64,000 bases of DNA from Sphingomonas colocasiae (GTDB lineage Bacteria; Pseudomonadota; Alphaproteobacteria; Sphingomonadales; Sphingomonadaceae). The stretch spans positions 930,001-994,000 of the forward strand of contig NZ_JAINVV010000004.1 in the NCBI RefSeq assembly GCF_019880585.1, read 5' to 3'. Positions 18,801-26,677 of the stretch are shown here, in pieces. The notes below the pieces were generated by a model that saw nothing but the letters and a program-made list of their open reading frames with translations, did not search any database and was not told the DNA's origin. Every line of letters begins with the position of its first letter. Position 1 is the first letter of the stretch. The position numbers and the translations under genes were made by a program.

Positions 18801-18988
18801 CGATCGAACATGCCGCGCGCGGCGGGGTCGGCATTCTGGCTCTGCATCTGGCACAGCGATCCGCCGGCATTGCCCAGGCGGAAACTGTCCTGAAGGCTGG
18901 GGCGCGCGCTTTGCGCGGGCGCGGCCGCCGGCATGGCGACAAGCGCGAACAGGGCGGATGGCACAACGAACGTCCGGGCGCGCAACAC
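15887..18988 (-). CDS. Exported TPR-CHAT caspase-like protein
   Basis: A 1033-residue protein. A signal peptide (ending ...AAPAQS) suggests export to the periplasm. The N-terminal half is an alpha-rich TPR-like region (about 150-600, with repeated NNSGNYAEAAEFFDTL, NLGEFAEADALFAAAL and RGDFGSAEALLRRAL helices). The C-terminal CHAT (caspase-like HetF-associated) domain covers about 760-1030 and contains the catalytic-type histidine in HFATHG (about H875) and cysteine in LSACDTAG (about C924). Both dyad residues are present, so proteolytic activity is plausible. The GTG start has GGGGGAG four bases upstream. It is the first gene of a minus-strand run leading into the CHASE2 cyclase. Confidence 0.9.
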   Translation of the reverse strand: MLRARTFVVPSALFALVAMPAAAPAQSARPSLQDSFRLGNAGGSLCQMQSQNADPAARGMFDRAWSIVCRDAARPIGQIYALRDAEDGPARLAASRETPVTCDGEASAPVADLGTVSVTTCRLANANVGYKIYRTRIGRVTYLAQGLAGYDSALELGLRTIVADRIVDGEIRVATTGLADPVAFARVQAGALDPAQTLAEGYRRNNSGNYAEAAEFFDTLQSRLDAEDATRDTPANREQRLNEYLVNQALQKSNLGEFAEADALFAAALRIPTLDPVQTRLRRNFEALHLLNQRKLAEAAAVLARPVTPIAGLAPTAGAVEIGAPLAAEINSSLPAARRLGATQSAMLSPEERVAILDAQALQLRATVLRLQGNPAPASAMLDKALADATAIREGRVTSITRLRAQIMAENALTHEDRGDFGSAEALLRRALDLLRTSYPETTAMNGGRARLAAFLVRRGKRDEAMTLYREVVASTTESRANTTGLANLLAPYFQMLAEQVPSRPALVSDLFLASQTLVRPGVADTQAVLARELRDGGGEPARLFRQAVTLSRDIERTRIEMARLGQIGNPDASVRDLIAARDADLKTMVEQQSLTFARLSEYPQYRALSTEAMTLDDLKAALKPGEAYYKMAIAGRDIYAVYLDARGATAWRLPISATTLDAKVSGLRDTISTIENGQNMTYPFDVKLARSLYSDLFDPVAQRLASVEHLIFEPDGAMLRLPVNLLIADQAGVDAYLARTADPNADEFDFRGIDWLGRRHAVSTAVSARAFRDTRRTPASAAAHQYIGFGDNAPASGALVPASATRSPDPSAAIDCAWPLSEWNKPIAAAELRQAAAEVGAGASQIVTGNAFTDTAVRGRTDLADYRILHFATHGLVTAPRPECPARPALLTSFGGGDSDGLLSFREIYDLKIDADVVILSACDTAGEASRDATREAGVTTGGGSALDGLVRAFIGAGGRSVIASHWPAPDDFNATRRLIAGLFEGGAGRPIAFAMKDAERGLMDEAATSHPYYWSGFAIIGDGAQQLIVKR

Positions 18989-19254
18989 GTTTCTCCCCCT
19001 TCGGTCGCCCGGGGGGCCTGTATGGCCGTGCCTTCCGGTTAACCGATTGAATTGCGACCGTCAGATCCGGATTCGAATCGTGGAGAGGATACAACAGCCG
19101 GTCGCCAAGGCGAAGCGCGACGTTGGGGCAGCGTGAATGGATGGCGAGCGCCGCGAAATGCTGGCCAATGCCGCCGATAACGCGCGATCGGCGTGCGCGA
19201 TGCAGCATAGCGGTTGACATCCCCGGCAGGCCCGCGCAGAGGAAGCGCCCTTCC

Positions 19255-19328
19255 GGCCCGATGGCGGAGTGGTTACGCAGAGGACTGCAAATCCTTGCAC
19301 GCCGGTTCGATTCCGGCTCGGGCCTCCA
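19255..19328 (+). tRNA. tRNA-Cys (anticodon GCA)
   Basis: A complete cloverleaf. The acceptor stem is GGCCCGA paired with TCGGGCC, followed by discriminator T and encoded CCA. The anticodon stem GAGGA/TCCTT holds the loop CTGCAAA (anticodon GCA), the T arm is GCCGG-TTCGATT-CCGGC, and the D arm is GCG/CGC. U73 and anticodon GCA are cysteine identity elements. Total 74 bases. Confidence 0.97.
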
Positions 19329-20030
19329 CTTCCTTAAATTGCGATGTTTCAGGCACGTGGGATTGCGGAGGTTGGGCGTGTGCGCTCGCTGCCCCTCTGT
19401 TATGATCTTCATACCAGTGCCAGCAATGCGCCGGCTAATCTCGACTGTTCAGCGGTCCTCAGGTGATCCCAAAACAGTCGCTGGTTCAGGCCGGCGGCTA
19501 TTATGTGGGTAGCGGGCGTTCACGTCATCTCGAAGTATGAGCGGCCATGGGCGCGCTGCGCGAGGCGAATGAGAGGCGCTCGATCCACTTCCTCGATTTC
19601 AAAAGATGCCATCGCTGCTCCGCGCTGAACATCGTGGCGATCATGGGCCAACTTCCTTTGCTCGAGCTGAATAGCTCTGCTTGCCGCGCCGCCCTCGCTC
19701 TCCGCCAGTACATGGCGTGTAAGCATAACTGAGCGGCCTGTTTGAGCCGGCGGATTCGATCAAATCGTAGGTTGGGGTTCCGATCAGAAAGACTGAATAG
19801 CAGCGCTTACCGTATGAACGGTATCTGGCCATTGTATATCAATGTCCGCAATTGGACCGCTTGTCGGACGTTCGGTCCCTCGCTTGAAGCGCGGCGAATT
19901 ATGCAAAATCACCGTAATATGAATTCATATCGGACCAAATTCCTGGGCGCCGTGGCGCTGATCCTGTTGTGGCCTCGGAGGGTCGAGTGCAAGAGATGGG
20001 CGAGCTTTCCCAGGGGGCACTGGCCGAACG
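19329..20030. other. Gene-poor stretch after tRNA-Cys
   Basis: About 700 bases with no convincing gene. Base composition is visibly less GC-rich and less codon-structured than the rest of the window. Small open frames exist but lack a start signal or a recognisable product. No copy of the tRNA 3' end was found nearby, so no attachment site is claimed. It may be degraded accessory DNA. Confidence 0.5.
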
Positions 20031-20570
20031 ATGATGCGCATGATCCAGACCATGATGGCGCTGCTTGCCATCGTTTTTACAAACGAAACAAATGCCTGCT
20101 CCTATGTTTCTCCACCAACTTCTAAGATCGCGAAGGAGGTAGCGGCAAAGGGGGTTCTGATCCGAGGGCGCATCATCCAGGTCTTCGATCCTGTAAAACG
20201 GCGGCCGGAAATCATTCGGGCACAGGAAATATTCGTAGGGAAGGGCAAGCCGAGGAATTTCGTGATCTATTCCTCGAAATCCGACTATGATTCCGCGCTC
20301 GAACTGCGCAGAAAAATGAAGAAGAAGTCCTATATACCTTCTCCCTGCTCGGGGATGGGGCCAGGCGGCTACGTGCTGGGGGAAAGCCTTGAAAGGCTGG
20401 TTCTCATGCCGGCGAAAGCCTCCAATGGCAAAGCTGTTGCCGGACAATGGTCGCACTCTTTTTGGGGTGGCAATGTATCAGGGGGAATGGGGCTGGATAT
20501 GCTGGTGGTCGAAGCCAGGCGCCTTGGCCGATTCCAGAAGCCGCCACCGAGCGACCCCAGATCCAGATAG
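20031..20570 (+). CDS. Small secreted protein, possibly TIMP/NTR-like
   Basis: A 179-residue predicted exported protein of unknown function. The N-terminus is a signal peptide ending near TNETNAC, and the mature protein would begin with CSYVSPP. A cysteine at the mature N-terminus followed by a KGVLIRGRIIQVF strand resembles netrin/TIMP-like OB-fold domains, and a second cysteine lies in YIPSPCSGMGPGG. The resemblance is weak and only pattern-based. Several ATGs cluster at the start (20031, 20034, 20040). It stands alone in gene-poor DNA, is less GC-rich than its neighbours, and could have been acquired by transfer. Confidence 0.6.
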   Translation: MMRMIQTMMALLAIVFTNETNACSYVSPPTSKIAKEVAAKGVLIRGRIIQVFDPVKRRPEIIRAQEIFVGKGKPRNFVIYSSKSDYDSALELRRKMKKKSYIPSPCSGMGPGGYVLGESLERLVLMPAKASNGKAVAGQWSHSFWGGNVSGGMGLDMLVVEARRLGRFQKPPPSDPRSR

Positions 20571-21135
20571 AGCGATTGCGAGTGCAGGTTCCGTCCATGA
20601 CGCCGTCCGGGCTGCTGGTGAACGATAAACCAAAAGCTGATCCTGCGGCATTGGGCATATGCGCCTTCGCAAAGACCGTTTCCTGCTTCTTCAGGGGCAA
20701 GCTCGCCGAACTTGCCGTGCTTGATTCCACCCGGCTCCCTTGCATCGGACTTCACCCAAGTGCGATCACATTTCAGGGCGGTGGACCAGCTTGCACTTCG
20801 TCGATCAGCAGCAATTGCGCAATGTTGCCGCAATGTCGGTTTTTTACCTGACCTGTCATAGCTTTCCGAAGCGCCATGAGCCGATCGGCACCCATGGCGT
20901 GAAGGGGTGATCCGATACTTCCAAAATTTTTCTGTCTGCCGCGCGTAAGATCTTCCGTGCTTGCGCGACTATGCCTTGAGCGGAGGAAAATGGGCGGGGC
21001 GCGGCTGTAGCAGCCAAGGCAGCGGGATGCGCGCGATGCGGATGTCGCTCGCATCGGTGTCCGGTCGCTCCAGTGACGCGCCGCAGTGGTTCCAGATGCA
21101 GATGACGATATCAGTGCAATGACAAGAGGGAAGAT
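20571..21135. other. 565-base gene-free interval before the serine hydrolase gene
   Basis: No supported gene or RNA. It is less GC-rich than the coding regions. Overlapping short frames are present on both strands, but none has both a start signal and a recognisable product. The promoter of the downstream hydrolase probably lies in its last 150 bases. Confidence 0.45.
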
Positions 21136-22605
21136 ATGAGAAAGCTTGCAGGCCCATTGTTGACGATGCTGACGTTCACCGCGCTTCCTGCGGCGGCCCA
21201 TGCCCAGACCGACGCCAAGCCGGCGGCGGCGCCCGCGCGGCCGCCGCTGCCCGCGAACTGGACGCTGCCCGCGAACGCGAAGATCGCGGAACTGATCGAC
21301 GCCCGCATCGCGCAACGGCCCGGCGAGGGGATCGTCGTCGGCGTGCTCGACCGGTCGGGCAGGCGGATCGTTGCGCGCGGTCCCGGAGGGAAGGCGGCGC
21401 CGTTCGGCGATCGCACCGTCCTGGAGATCGGTTCGATGTCCAAGATATTCACGGCGCTGCTGCTGGCCGACATGGCGGCGAAGGGCGAAGTATCGCTCGA
21501 CGATCCGGCCGAGAAATATCTGCCCGCCGGCGCGAAGATGCCCGAGCGCAACGGCCGCAAGATCACGCTGCGCGATCTGGCCAACCAGCATTCGGGCCTG
21601 CCGCGGCTGCCCAGCAACATGCCCTTCGGTAATCTTGAAGACCCCTATGCCGACTATACCGAAGAGATGATGCTCGACTTTCTTGGCGGGTATCAGCTGA
21701 CGCGCGATATCGGCAGCCAGTTCGAATATTCGAATCTGGGCGTCGGCCTGCTCGGCTATCTGCTCGGTCGTGCCGACCACAGCGATTACGAGACGATGAT
21801 CGCGCGGCGGATCACCGGTCCGCTCGGCATGCGCGACACCGCGATCACGCTTTCGGCCGATCAGAAGGCGCGCTTTGCCCAGGGGCACGATGCCTATATG
21901 CGGCCCACCGGCCCCTGGAGCCTGCCGACGCTGGCGGGCGCCGGCGCGCTCCGATCGACGATCACCGATATGCTGATCTTTGTGAACGCCGCGATGAATC
22001 CGAAATCGCCGATCGCGCCGGCGATGAAGCTCGCGACCGCCGAGCGCTGGCCGCTCGGCGCGGCCGGCAGATCGATCGGGCTGGGCTGGATCATCGGCGA
22101 GCCGGCGCAAGGCCGGGAGACGCTGTTCCACAATGGCGGCACCGGTGGATTCCGGTCGGCGATGCTGCTGGAGCCGGGCAGGGGCAGCGCCGTCGTCGTG
22201 CTGACCAATGCGTCGGTCGAACCCTCCAGCGACGATCTCGCCTCGCACATCCTGCTCGGCACGCCGCTCCAGCCCCTGGTTCCCGTTCCGCCCGCGCCCG
22301 CGCCGCAGCCGGCACAGGCCGCGCGGACCGAGGTGACGCTGCCGCCCGCCGAACTGGAGCGCGTGATCGGCCGCTACGAATTCGCGCCCGGCGTCACGGT
22401 CGTCATCGCGCGCGAAGGGACGGGGCTGACGGCGCAACTGACCGGGCAGCCGGCCTTCCAGATCTTCGCGGAGGCGCCGCTCAACTTCTTCCTGCGCGTG
22501 GCGGACGCGCAACTGCGCTTCATCGCGGGGTCGGACGGGAAGGTGACGGGCATGACGCTGGTCCAGGCCGGCCAGTCACAGGAGGCCAAGCGCGTAGCGC
22601 CCTGA
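21136..22605 (+). CDS. Serine beta-lactamase-fold hydrolase (class C / D-Ala-D-Ala carboxypeptidase-like)
   Basis: A 489-residue exported protein with a signal peptide (ending ...AAAHAQ). The beta-lactamase-type motifs are complete: SMSK at 100-103 (nucleophile S100, K103), YSN at 198-200 and HNGGTGG beginning at H332. Family members are esterases, D-aminopeptidases, penicillin-binding-like carboxypeptidases or class C lactamases, and which applies here is not decidable. After about residue 400 there is a proline-rich linker and a separate C-terminal beta domain (about 405-489), common in this family. There is no adjacent AmpR-type regulator, so dedicated beta-lactam resistance is not suggested by context. 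Confidence 0.9.
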   Translation: MRKLAGPLLTMLTFTALPAAAHAQTDAKPAAAPARPPLPANWTLPANAKIAELIDARIAQRPGEGIVVGVLDRSGRRIVARGPGGKAAPFGDRTVLEIGSMSKIFTALLLADMAAKGEVSLDDPAEKYLPAGAKMPERNGRKITLRDLANQHSGLPRLPSNMPFGNLEDPYADYTEEMMLDFLGGYQLTRDIGSQFEYSNLGVGLLGYLLGRADHSDYETMIARRITGPLGMRDTAITLSADQKARFAQGHDAYMRPTGPWSLPTLAGAGALRSTITDMLIFVNAAMNPKSPIAPAMKLATAERWPLGAAGRSIGLGWIIGEPAQGRETLFHNGGTGGFRSAMLLEPGRGSAVVVLTNASVEPSSDDLASHILLGTPLQPLVPVPPAPAPQPAQAARTEVTLPPAELERVIGRYEFAPGVTVVIAREGTGLTAQLTGQPAFQIFAEAPLNFFLRVADAQLRFIAGSDGKVTGMTLVQAGQSQEAKRVAP

Positions 22606-22617
22606 ACGCAGGGGCGC

Positions 22618-22647
22618 GGCATGGGCGGGTGAATGCCTGCCCATGCC
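22618..22647 (+). terminator. Hairpin after the serine hydrolase gene
   Basis: A 9-bp inverted repeat, GGCATGGGC and GCCCATGCC, separated by 12 bases and starting 13 bases after the stop. No T-tract follows, so termination by this hairpin alone is uncertain. Confidence 0.35.
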
Positions 22648-22834
22648 TGCGGCCAAGCGGCGCGGGGGCAGGCTGTTCCGACGCCATGGCCATTCGCCGA
22701 CGCATCGTCCCTGCGGAAAACCGGTTCTCGCTTTTCCGCACCATCCTGCGGCGAGCGTCAAAATTCTACAATCCGGCGTTGCTGAGCGCTGATAGGCCCG
22801 ATCGATCATATCCATTTGAATAGTGGGGGATTCG

Positions 22835-25800
22835 ATGGGCACAGATCTGATTTCGGGATTGGGTGGATCGGCGGGATTCGGATCGGCGGCGCTGGGGCGC
22901 ACCGATGACGGATCCGGCTTCGTCAACATCGGCACGATCTTCGAAGAGGGGCTGAAATTCTTCGGCCAGACCTTCACTGGCCTGGTCGTCAACAACAATG
23001 GCAGCGTCACGTTCGGCGCGCCGCGATCCTCGCTGACGCCGGGGTTCGTCGACAATACCGGACTGCCTGAAATCGCAGTGTTCTTCGCCGATGTGGATAC
23101 GCGCGGCAGTGCGGTGGCGGCCACGCCGGGCGGCACCTCCACCGGCTCGAACCGGGTCTATTATTATCTGGATACGACCAACGACCGCGTGATCATCACC
23201 TGGGACGATGTCGGCTATTTCCAGAACAAGACCGACAAGCTCAACGCTTTCCAGCTTATCCTGAGCGATCGCGGCGGCGGGGACTTCGACATCGAGTTCC
23301 GTTACGAGGCGATCAACTGGGCGATCGGATCGGCCGGCGCCGCCGGGGTCGCGCGCGCCGGCATTTCTGCGGGCACCGCGGCGCCGGGCTCCTTCTACGA
23401 ACTCGCCTTTTCGGGCGACCAGAATGCCGTCCTTTCGGCCGATGAAACCGCGGGCAATACCGGCGACGCCGGACGCTGGCTGATCAATATCCGCGCGACG
23501 ACCTTGTTCGACAACTGGCAGAATATCGTCGATTTCAACGATCTGACACCATCGCAGACCCAGGCCGTGCTCGCGGGTGGGCAGGTCGCCTTCGCGGCAT
23601 CGGGCAATGATGTCGTGTGGCTGCCCGATACCGACGCCTATCGGGTGCAGGGCACGGTGATCTGGGACGCGAACACGAAGTTCGATGCGGGCGTGGGCGA
23701 CGATAGCGTTCATGGCGGCGACGGCAGGGACGTCATTTTCGGCAATTCGGGCGACGATCTGCTCTTCGGCGGAGACGGCAACGACGTGCTGCGCGGCGGC
23801 GAGGGGCGCGACACGCTGGTCGGCGGCTCCGCGATCGTCGGGGACGGGGTGACCAGGGTGATGCCGGACAACGGCATCGATGTCGCGGTCTATGAGAAGC
23901 CGATGGAATCCTACAAGGTCGAGGCGATCGCCGGCGGTTTCCGGGTGACCGATCTGGGCGCGGGCGGCCGGGCCGACGACCTCTACAATATCGAATATCT
24001 GCTGTTCAACAGCAGCGCCACACCGAGCTGGGCCGAACTGGGGATCAGCCAGGGCCAGGGGAATCCGCCCGCGGGCACCGAGCTTTACCGGCTGCCCTAT
24101 GTCTATATCGATTTCGACGCGGAAATGACGCGCGTCTTCCGCGTGGTGGATGTCCATACCGCCGATGGATCCTATCAGTCGGTCGCGTCGAAAGCGGGCT
24201 TCGAGCCGCTTGGCCGCTTCACCGATGCGCAGAGGCGCGAGATCGTCGAGGGCGTTCAGGCGATCTTCGATCGTTCGGGGCTGGAGATCACGGTGGTCGC
24301 CGGCCGCTCTCCCGACGGCGAACAGGCAACGAGCGTCTATTTTTCGGGCCGGGATATCTTTTACGATCATGACGGCAATCCCGCCACCGCCGATGCCCAG
24401 TATCGCGGTTATTACACCTATGGGCAGCCGGACTATTACAACCGCAACCGGGACGACGACGTCTTCGTCCTGATGGACGGATACAAGGCCGACGGCATCA
24501 CGCCGAGTTCGGCCGGCGACATGCAGCAGTTGATCAACACGGTCGCGCACGAGCTCGGCCATGCCTTCGGGCTCGCGCATGTCACCACGGCGGGCAATGG
24601 CGCCAATGTGATGGATGACGTCAGCACGGCGGCGGAGCGCTTCGCCAACGACATCTCGCCGCTCGACACGCCCTTTCCGTCGATCAACGACAGCCTCGGG
24701 CAGAACCAGTTCTGGCTCATCAATCGCTATGTGGTGGGCGTCAATGCGCAGAACGTCACACCGGGCGGCATCGACCTGAAACAGGTCCAACCGTCCGCCT
24801 ATGATCTGGCGGCGCAGGATCAGGTCAGTTTCGGGTTCACCTCGGCGATCGCCTCGCTGCAGTTCGCTCTGCAGGTTCTGGGCGCTTCGGCTGCCGACAG
24901 CGGTGATTTCGACAGTTTTCCGCTGCTCGAGCTGAACGCCGAGGACGCGGGTGGAGCGACTTACAACCTCCGTTTCGCCGAAGGGCAGGTCATCCGGATC
25001 CTGGGCGCTTCGGCGGATGGCGGGCCGATGGATCTGATCGTCGCATTCGATACGCCAGAGGGGCAGGTGACCGAACTGCGCGTCGGACAGGCCATGCCGA
25101 CCACCGGGACCGTGCTGAAGTATGGCGCGCCGGGGGCGCCGCCGGAAACGCTGGGCACGATCGCGATCGCCGTCACCGGGGTGGAGAGCGTCGGTCCGCC
25201 CAGTGCCGCCGACGACATGGCGAATGTGAACGAGGACGGTTCGGTCACGATCAGCGTGCTGGCCAATGACGCTGTCACCGATAGCGGCGGGAGCCTGACG
25301 TTGGCGGAGGCGAGCGATCCGGCCAAGGGGAGCGTGACGATCAACCCGGACGGGACCATCACCTATACCCCCGGCGCCAACGCGAACGGGCAGGACAGTT
25401 TCACCTATACCGTGACCGACGAAACCGGCGACCCCGATACGGCGACGGTCTTTATCACCATCGTGCCGGTGAACGACGCGCCGGATGCGGTGAACGACAG
25501 CGGGAGGGCCGTGCGAGGCGGCACCGTAACCATCGCGGTTCTTGCCAATGATGTGGATGTGGATGGTGACGCGCTGAGTATCGCGAATGTGGGGAATGCC
25601 CTTCACGGTACGGCAGTGGCGAACTCCGATGGCACCATCACCTATACGCCGGGCGCCAATTATGTCGGGCCTGACAGCTTCACCTACACCGTATCGGACG
25701 GGCAAGGCGGTACGGACAGCGCGATCGTCAACGTCGCCATATCCGATCCCCGTTTCCGGCTGGTCATGTTCGACGGATATGCCGGCGGCGTGCGCGGCGC

Positions 25801-26599
25801 GGGGGATGTGTTCGGAACCAATGGTTTCCAGGATATCGCCATCCTGGATGGCTCCTATGCGGTGAATCTGGACGGATCGTTCAGCCGGGGCGGGGATATC
25901 GTTCGGTTGCCGGGGGTGGCGAGCGCCTACGACATCCGGCTGGCCGGCTCGACGGCGGTGTTCACCAAGGATGACTTGTCGGTCGCGATTCCGATCGGTG
26001 TCGCCGGATTGCCGATCGTGTTCGATGACGGTGCGCGCAACCTGCTGTTCGACGGCACGGCGCTGAAGATCGGGGGACAGGTTTTCTCCTCCGTCGCGGC
26101 CAAGATACTCGCGCCGCCCGACGGCACGGCGCTGCCATCGGGCGAGAACCCCGCAGCCGTCGCACGCCTGCTGATGGCGTCCGACGGCAGCTATGCGATC
26201 GACGGCGACGCGCAGCTATTCGGGACGAACGGCGGGGAGCGGATCGAGATCGTCGACGGCAGCGTCCTGCTGGACGGATCGTTCGGCCGGGGCGGAGACA
26301 CGCTGGTCTTCAATGAGGGCGCGACCAATTTCGCTGCCTATATCGCGGGATCCTCGCTGGTGCTGGTCGACGACATGGACAATGATCTGATCGTCATTCC
26401 GATCGGTACGGCGGGGCTCCGGCTCGAGTTCGACGGCGATGCGCGCATCCTGAGATACGATCTGACGGCACGTGCGGTCATGGTCGGCGATCAGCCCATT
26501 ACCGCGAGCAGTCTGATTTCCGCGGAGGACCTTGTTCCGCCGCAGGGAAGCGGTGCTGGACTCGCGCCGTTGATACCGGAGGCGCTCCATTTCGGTTGA
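22835..26599 (+). CDS. Large secreted NIDO / RTX / metzincin / cadherin-like multidomain protein
   Basis: A 1254-residue protein with no classic signal peptide. Domains in order: a nidogen-type (NIDO) region (about 15-200), RTX nonapeptide calcium repeats (about 286-331, GGDGxDxxxG pattern), a zinc metalloprotease (about 415-640), tandem cadherin-like/VCBS beta domains (about 789-968), and a duplicated 120-residue C-terminal module. The protease has the metzincin motif HELGHAFGLAH with H572, H576 and H582, and a Met-turn-like NVMDD follows. RTX repeats without a signal peptide suggest type I secretion, but no ABC exporter genes are adjacent. GTG at 22823 is in frame. The ATG at 22835 was preferred because it follows a GGGGGA stretch. 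Adhesion or matrix processing is inferred. Confidence 0.85.
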   Translation: MGTDLISGLGGSAGFGSAALGRTDDGSGFVNIGTIFEEGLKFFGQTFTGLVVNNNGSVTFGAPRSSLTPGFVDNTGLPEIAVFFADVDTRGSAVAATPGGTSTGSNRVYYYLDTTNDRVIITWDDVGYFQNKTDKLNAFQLILSDRGGGDFDIEFRYEAINWAIGSAGAAGVARAGISAGTAAPGSFYELAFSGDQNAVLSADETAGNTGDAGRWLINIRATTLFDNWQNIVDFNDLTPSQTQAVLAGGQVAFAASGNDVVWLPDTDAYRVQGTVIWDANTKFDAGVGDDSVHGGDGRDVIFGNSGDDLLFGGDGNDVLRGGEGRDTLVGGSAIVGDGVTRVMPDNGIDVAVYEKPMESYKVEAIAGGFRVTDLGAGGRADDLYNIEYLLFNSSATPSWAELGISQGQGNPPAGTELYRLPYVYIDFDAEMTRVFRVVDVHTADGSYQSVASKAGFEPLGRFTDAQRREIVEGVQAIFDRSGLEITVVAGRSPDGEQATSVYFSGRDIFYDHDGNPATADAQYRGYYTYGQPDYYNRNRDDDVFVLMDGYKADGITPSSAGDMQQLINTVAHELGHAFGLAHVTTAGNGANVMDDVSTAAERFANDISPLDTPFPSINDSLGQNQFWLINRYVVGVNAQNVTPGGIDLKQVQPSAYDLAAQDQVSFGFTSAIASLQFALQVLGASAADSGDFDSFPLLELNAEDAGGATYNLRFAEGQVIRILGASADGGPMDLIVAFDTPEGQVTELRVGQAMPTTGTVLKYGAPGAPPETLGTIAIAVTGVESVGPPSAADDMANVNEDGSVTISVLANDAVTDSGGSLTLAEASDPAKGSVTINPDGTITYTPGANANGQDSFTYTVTDETGDPDTATVFITIVPVNDAPDAVNDSGRAVRGGTVTIAVLANDVDVDGDALSIANVGNALHGTAVANSDGTITYTPGANYVGPDSFTYTVSDGQGGTDSAIVNVAISDPRFRLVMFDGYAGGVRGAGDVFGTNGFQDIAILDGSYAVNLDGSFSRGGDIVRLPGVASAYDIRLAGSTAVFTKDDLSVAIPIGVAGLPIVFDDGARNLLFDGTALKIGGQVFSSVAAKILAPPDGTALPSGENPAAVARLLMASDGSYAIDGDAQLFGTNGGERIEIVDGSVLLDGSFGRGGDTLVFNEGATNFAAYIAGSSLVLVDDMDNDLIVIPIGTAGLRLEFDGDARILRYDLTARAVMVGDQPITASSLISAEDLVPPQGSGAGLAPLIPEALHFG

Positions 26600-26609
26600 T
26601 CCGGAGAAG

Positions 26610-26652
26610 TCGGGGGCGCCATTCCTTCGAACGACCAGGAACGTGCCCCCGA
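26610..26652. terminator. Bidirectional hairpin between convergent genes
   Basis: An outer 8-bp stem (TCGGGGGC at 26610-26617 with GCCCCCGA at 26645-26652) and an inner TTCCT/AGGAA stem lie between the convergent metzincin-type gene and the amidohydrolase gene. The position suits a shared terminator, although neither side has a clear T-tract. Confidence 0.45.
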
Positions 26653-26677
26653 TATCATGATCTCGCCGCGTTGACCC

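Noticed and set aside
19255-19328. Integration (att) site at tRNA-Cys
   Set aside because: No second copy of the tRNA 3' end and no integrase gene were found in the window.
19742-20125. 127-codon open frame after tRNA-Cys
   Set aside because: Overlaps the start of the more convincing 20031 gene, has no start signal, and has mixed composition without a recognisable domain.
22766-25705. 979-codon open frame on the minus strand opposite the NIDO/RTX/metzincin gene
   Set aside because: Sequence is Asp/Arg/His-rich with no recognisable motif, whereas the plus strand carries clear RTX, zinc-protease and cadherin-like motifs.
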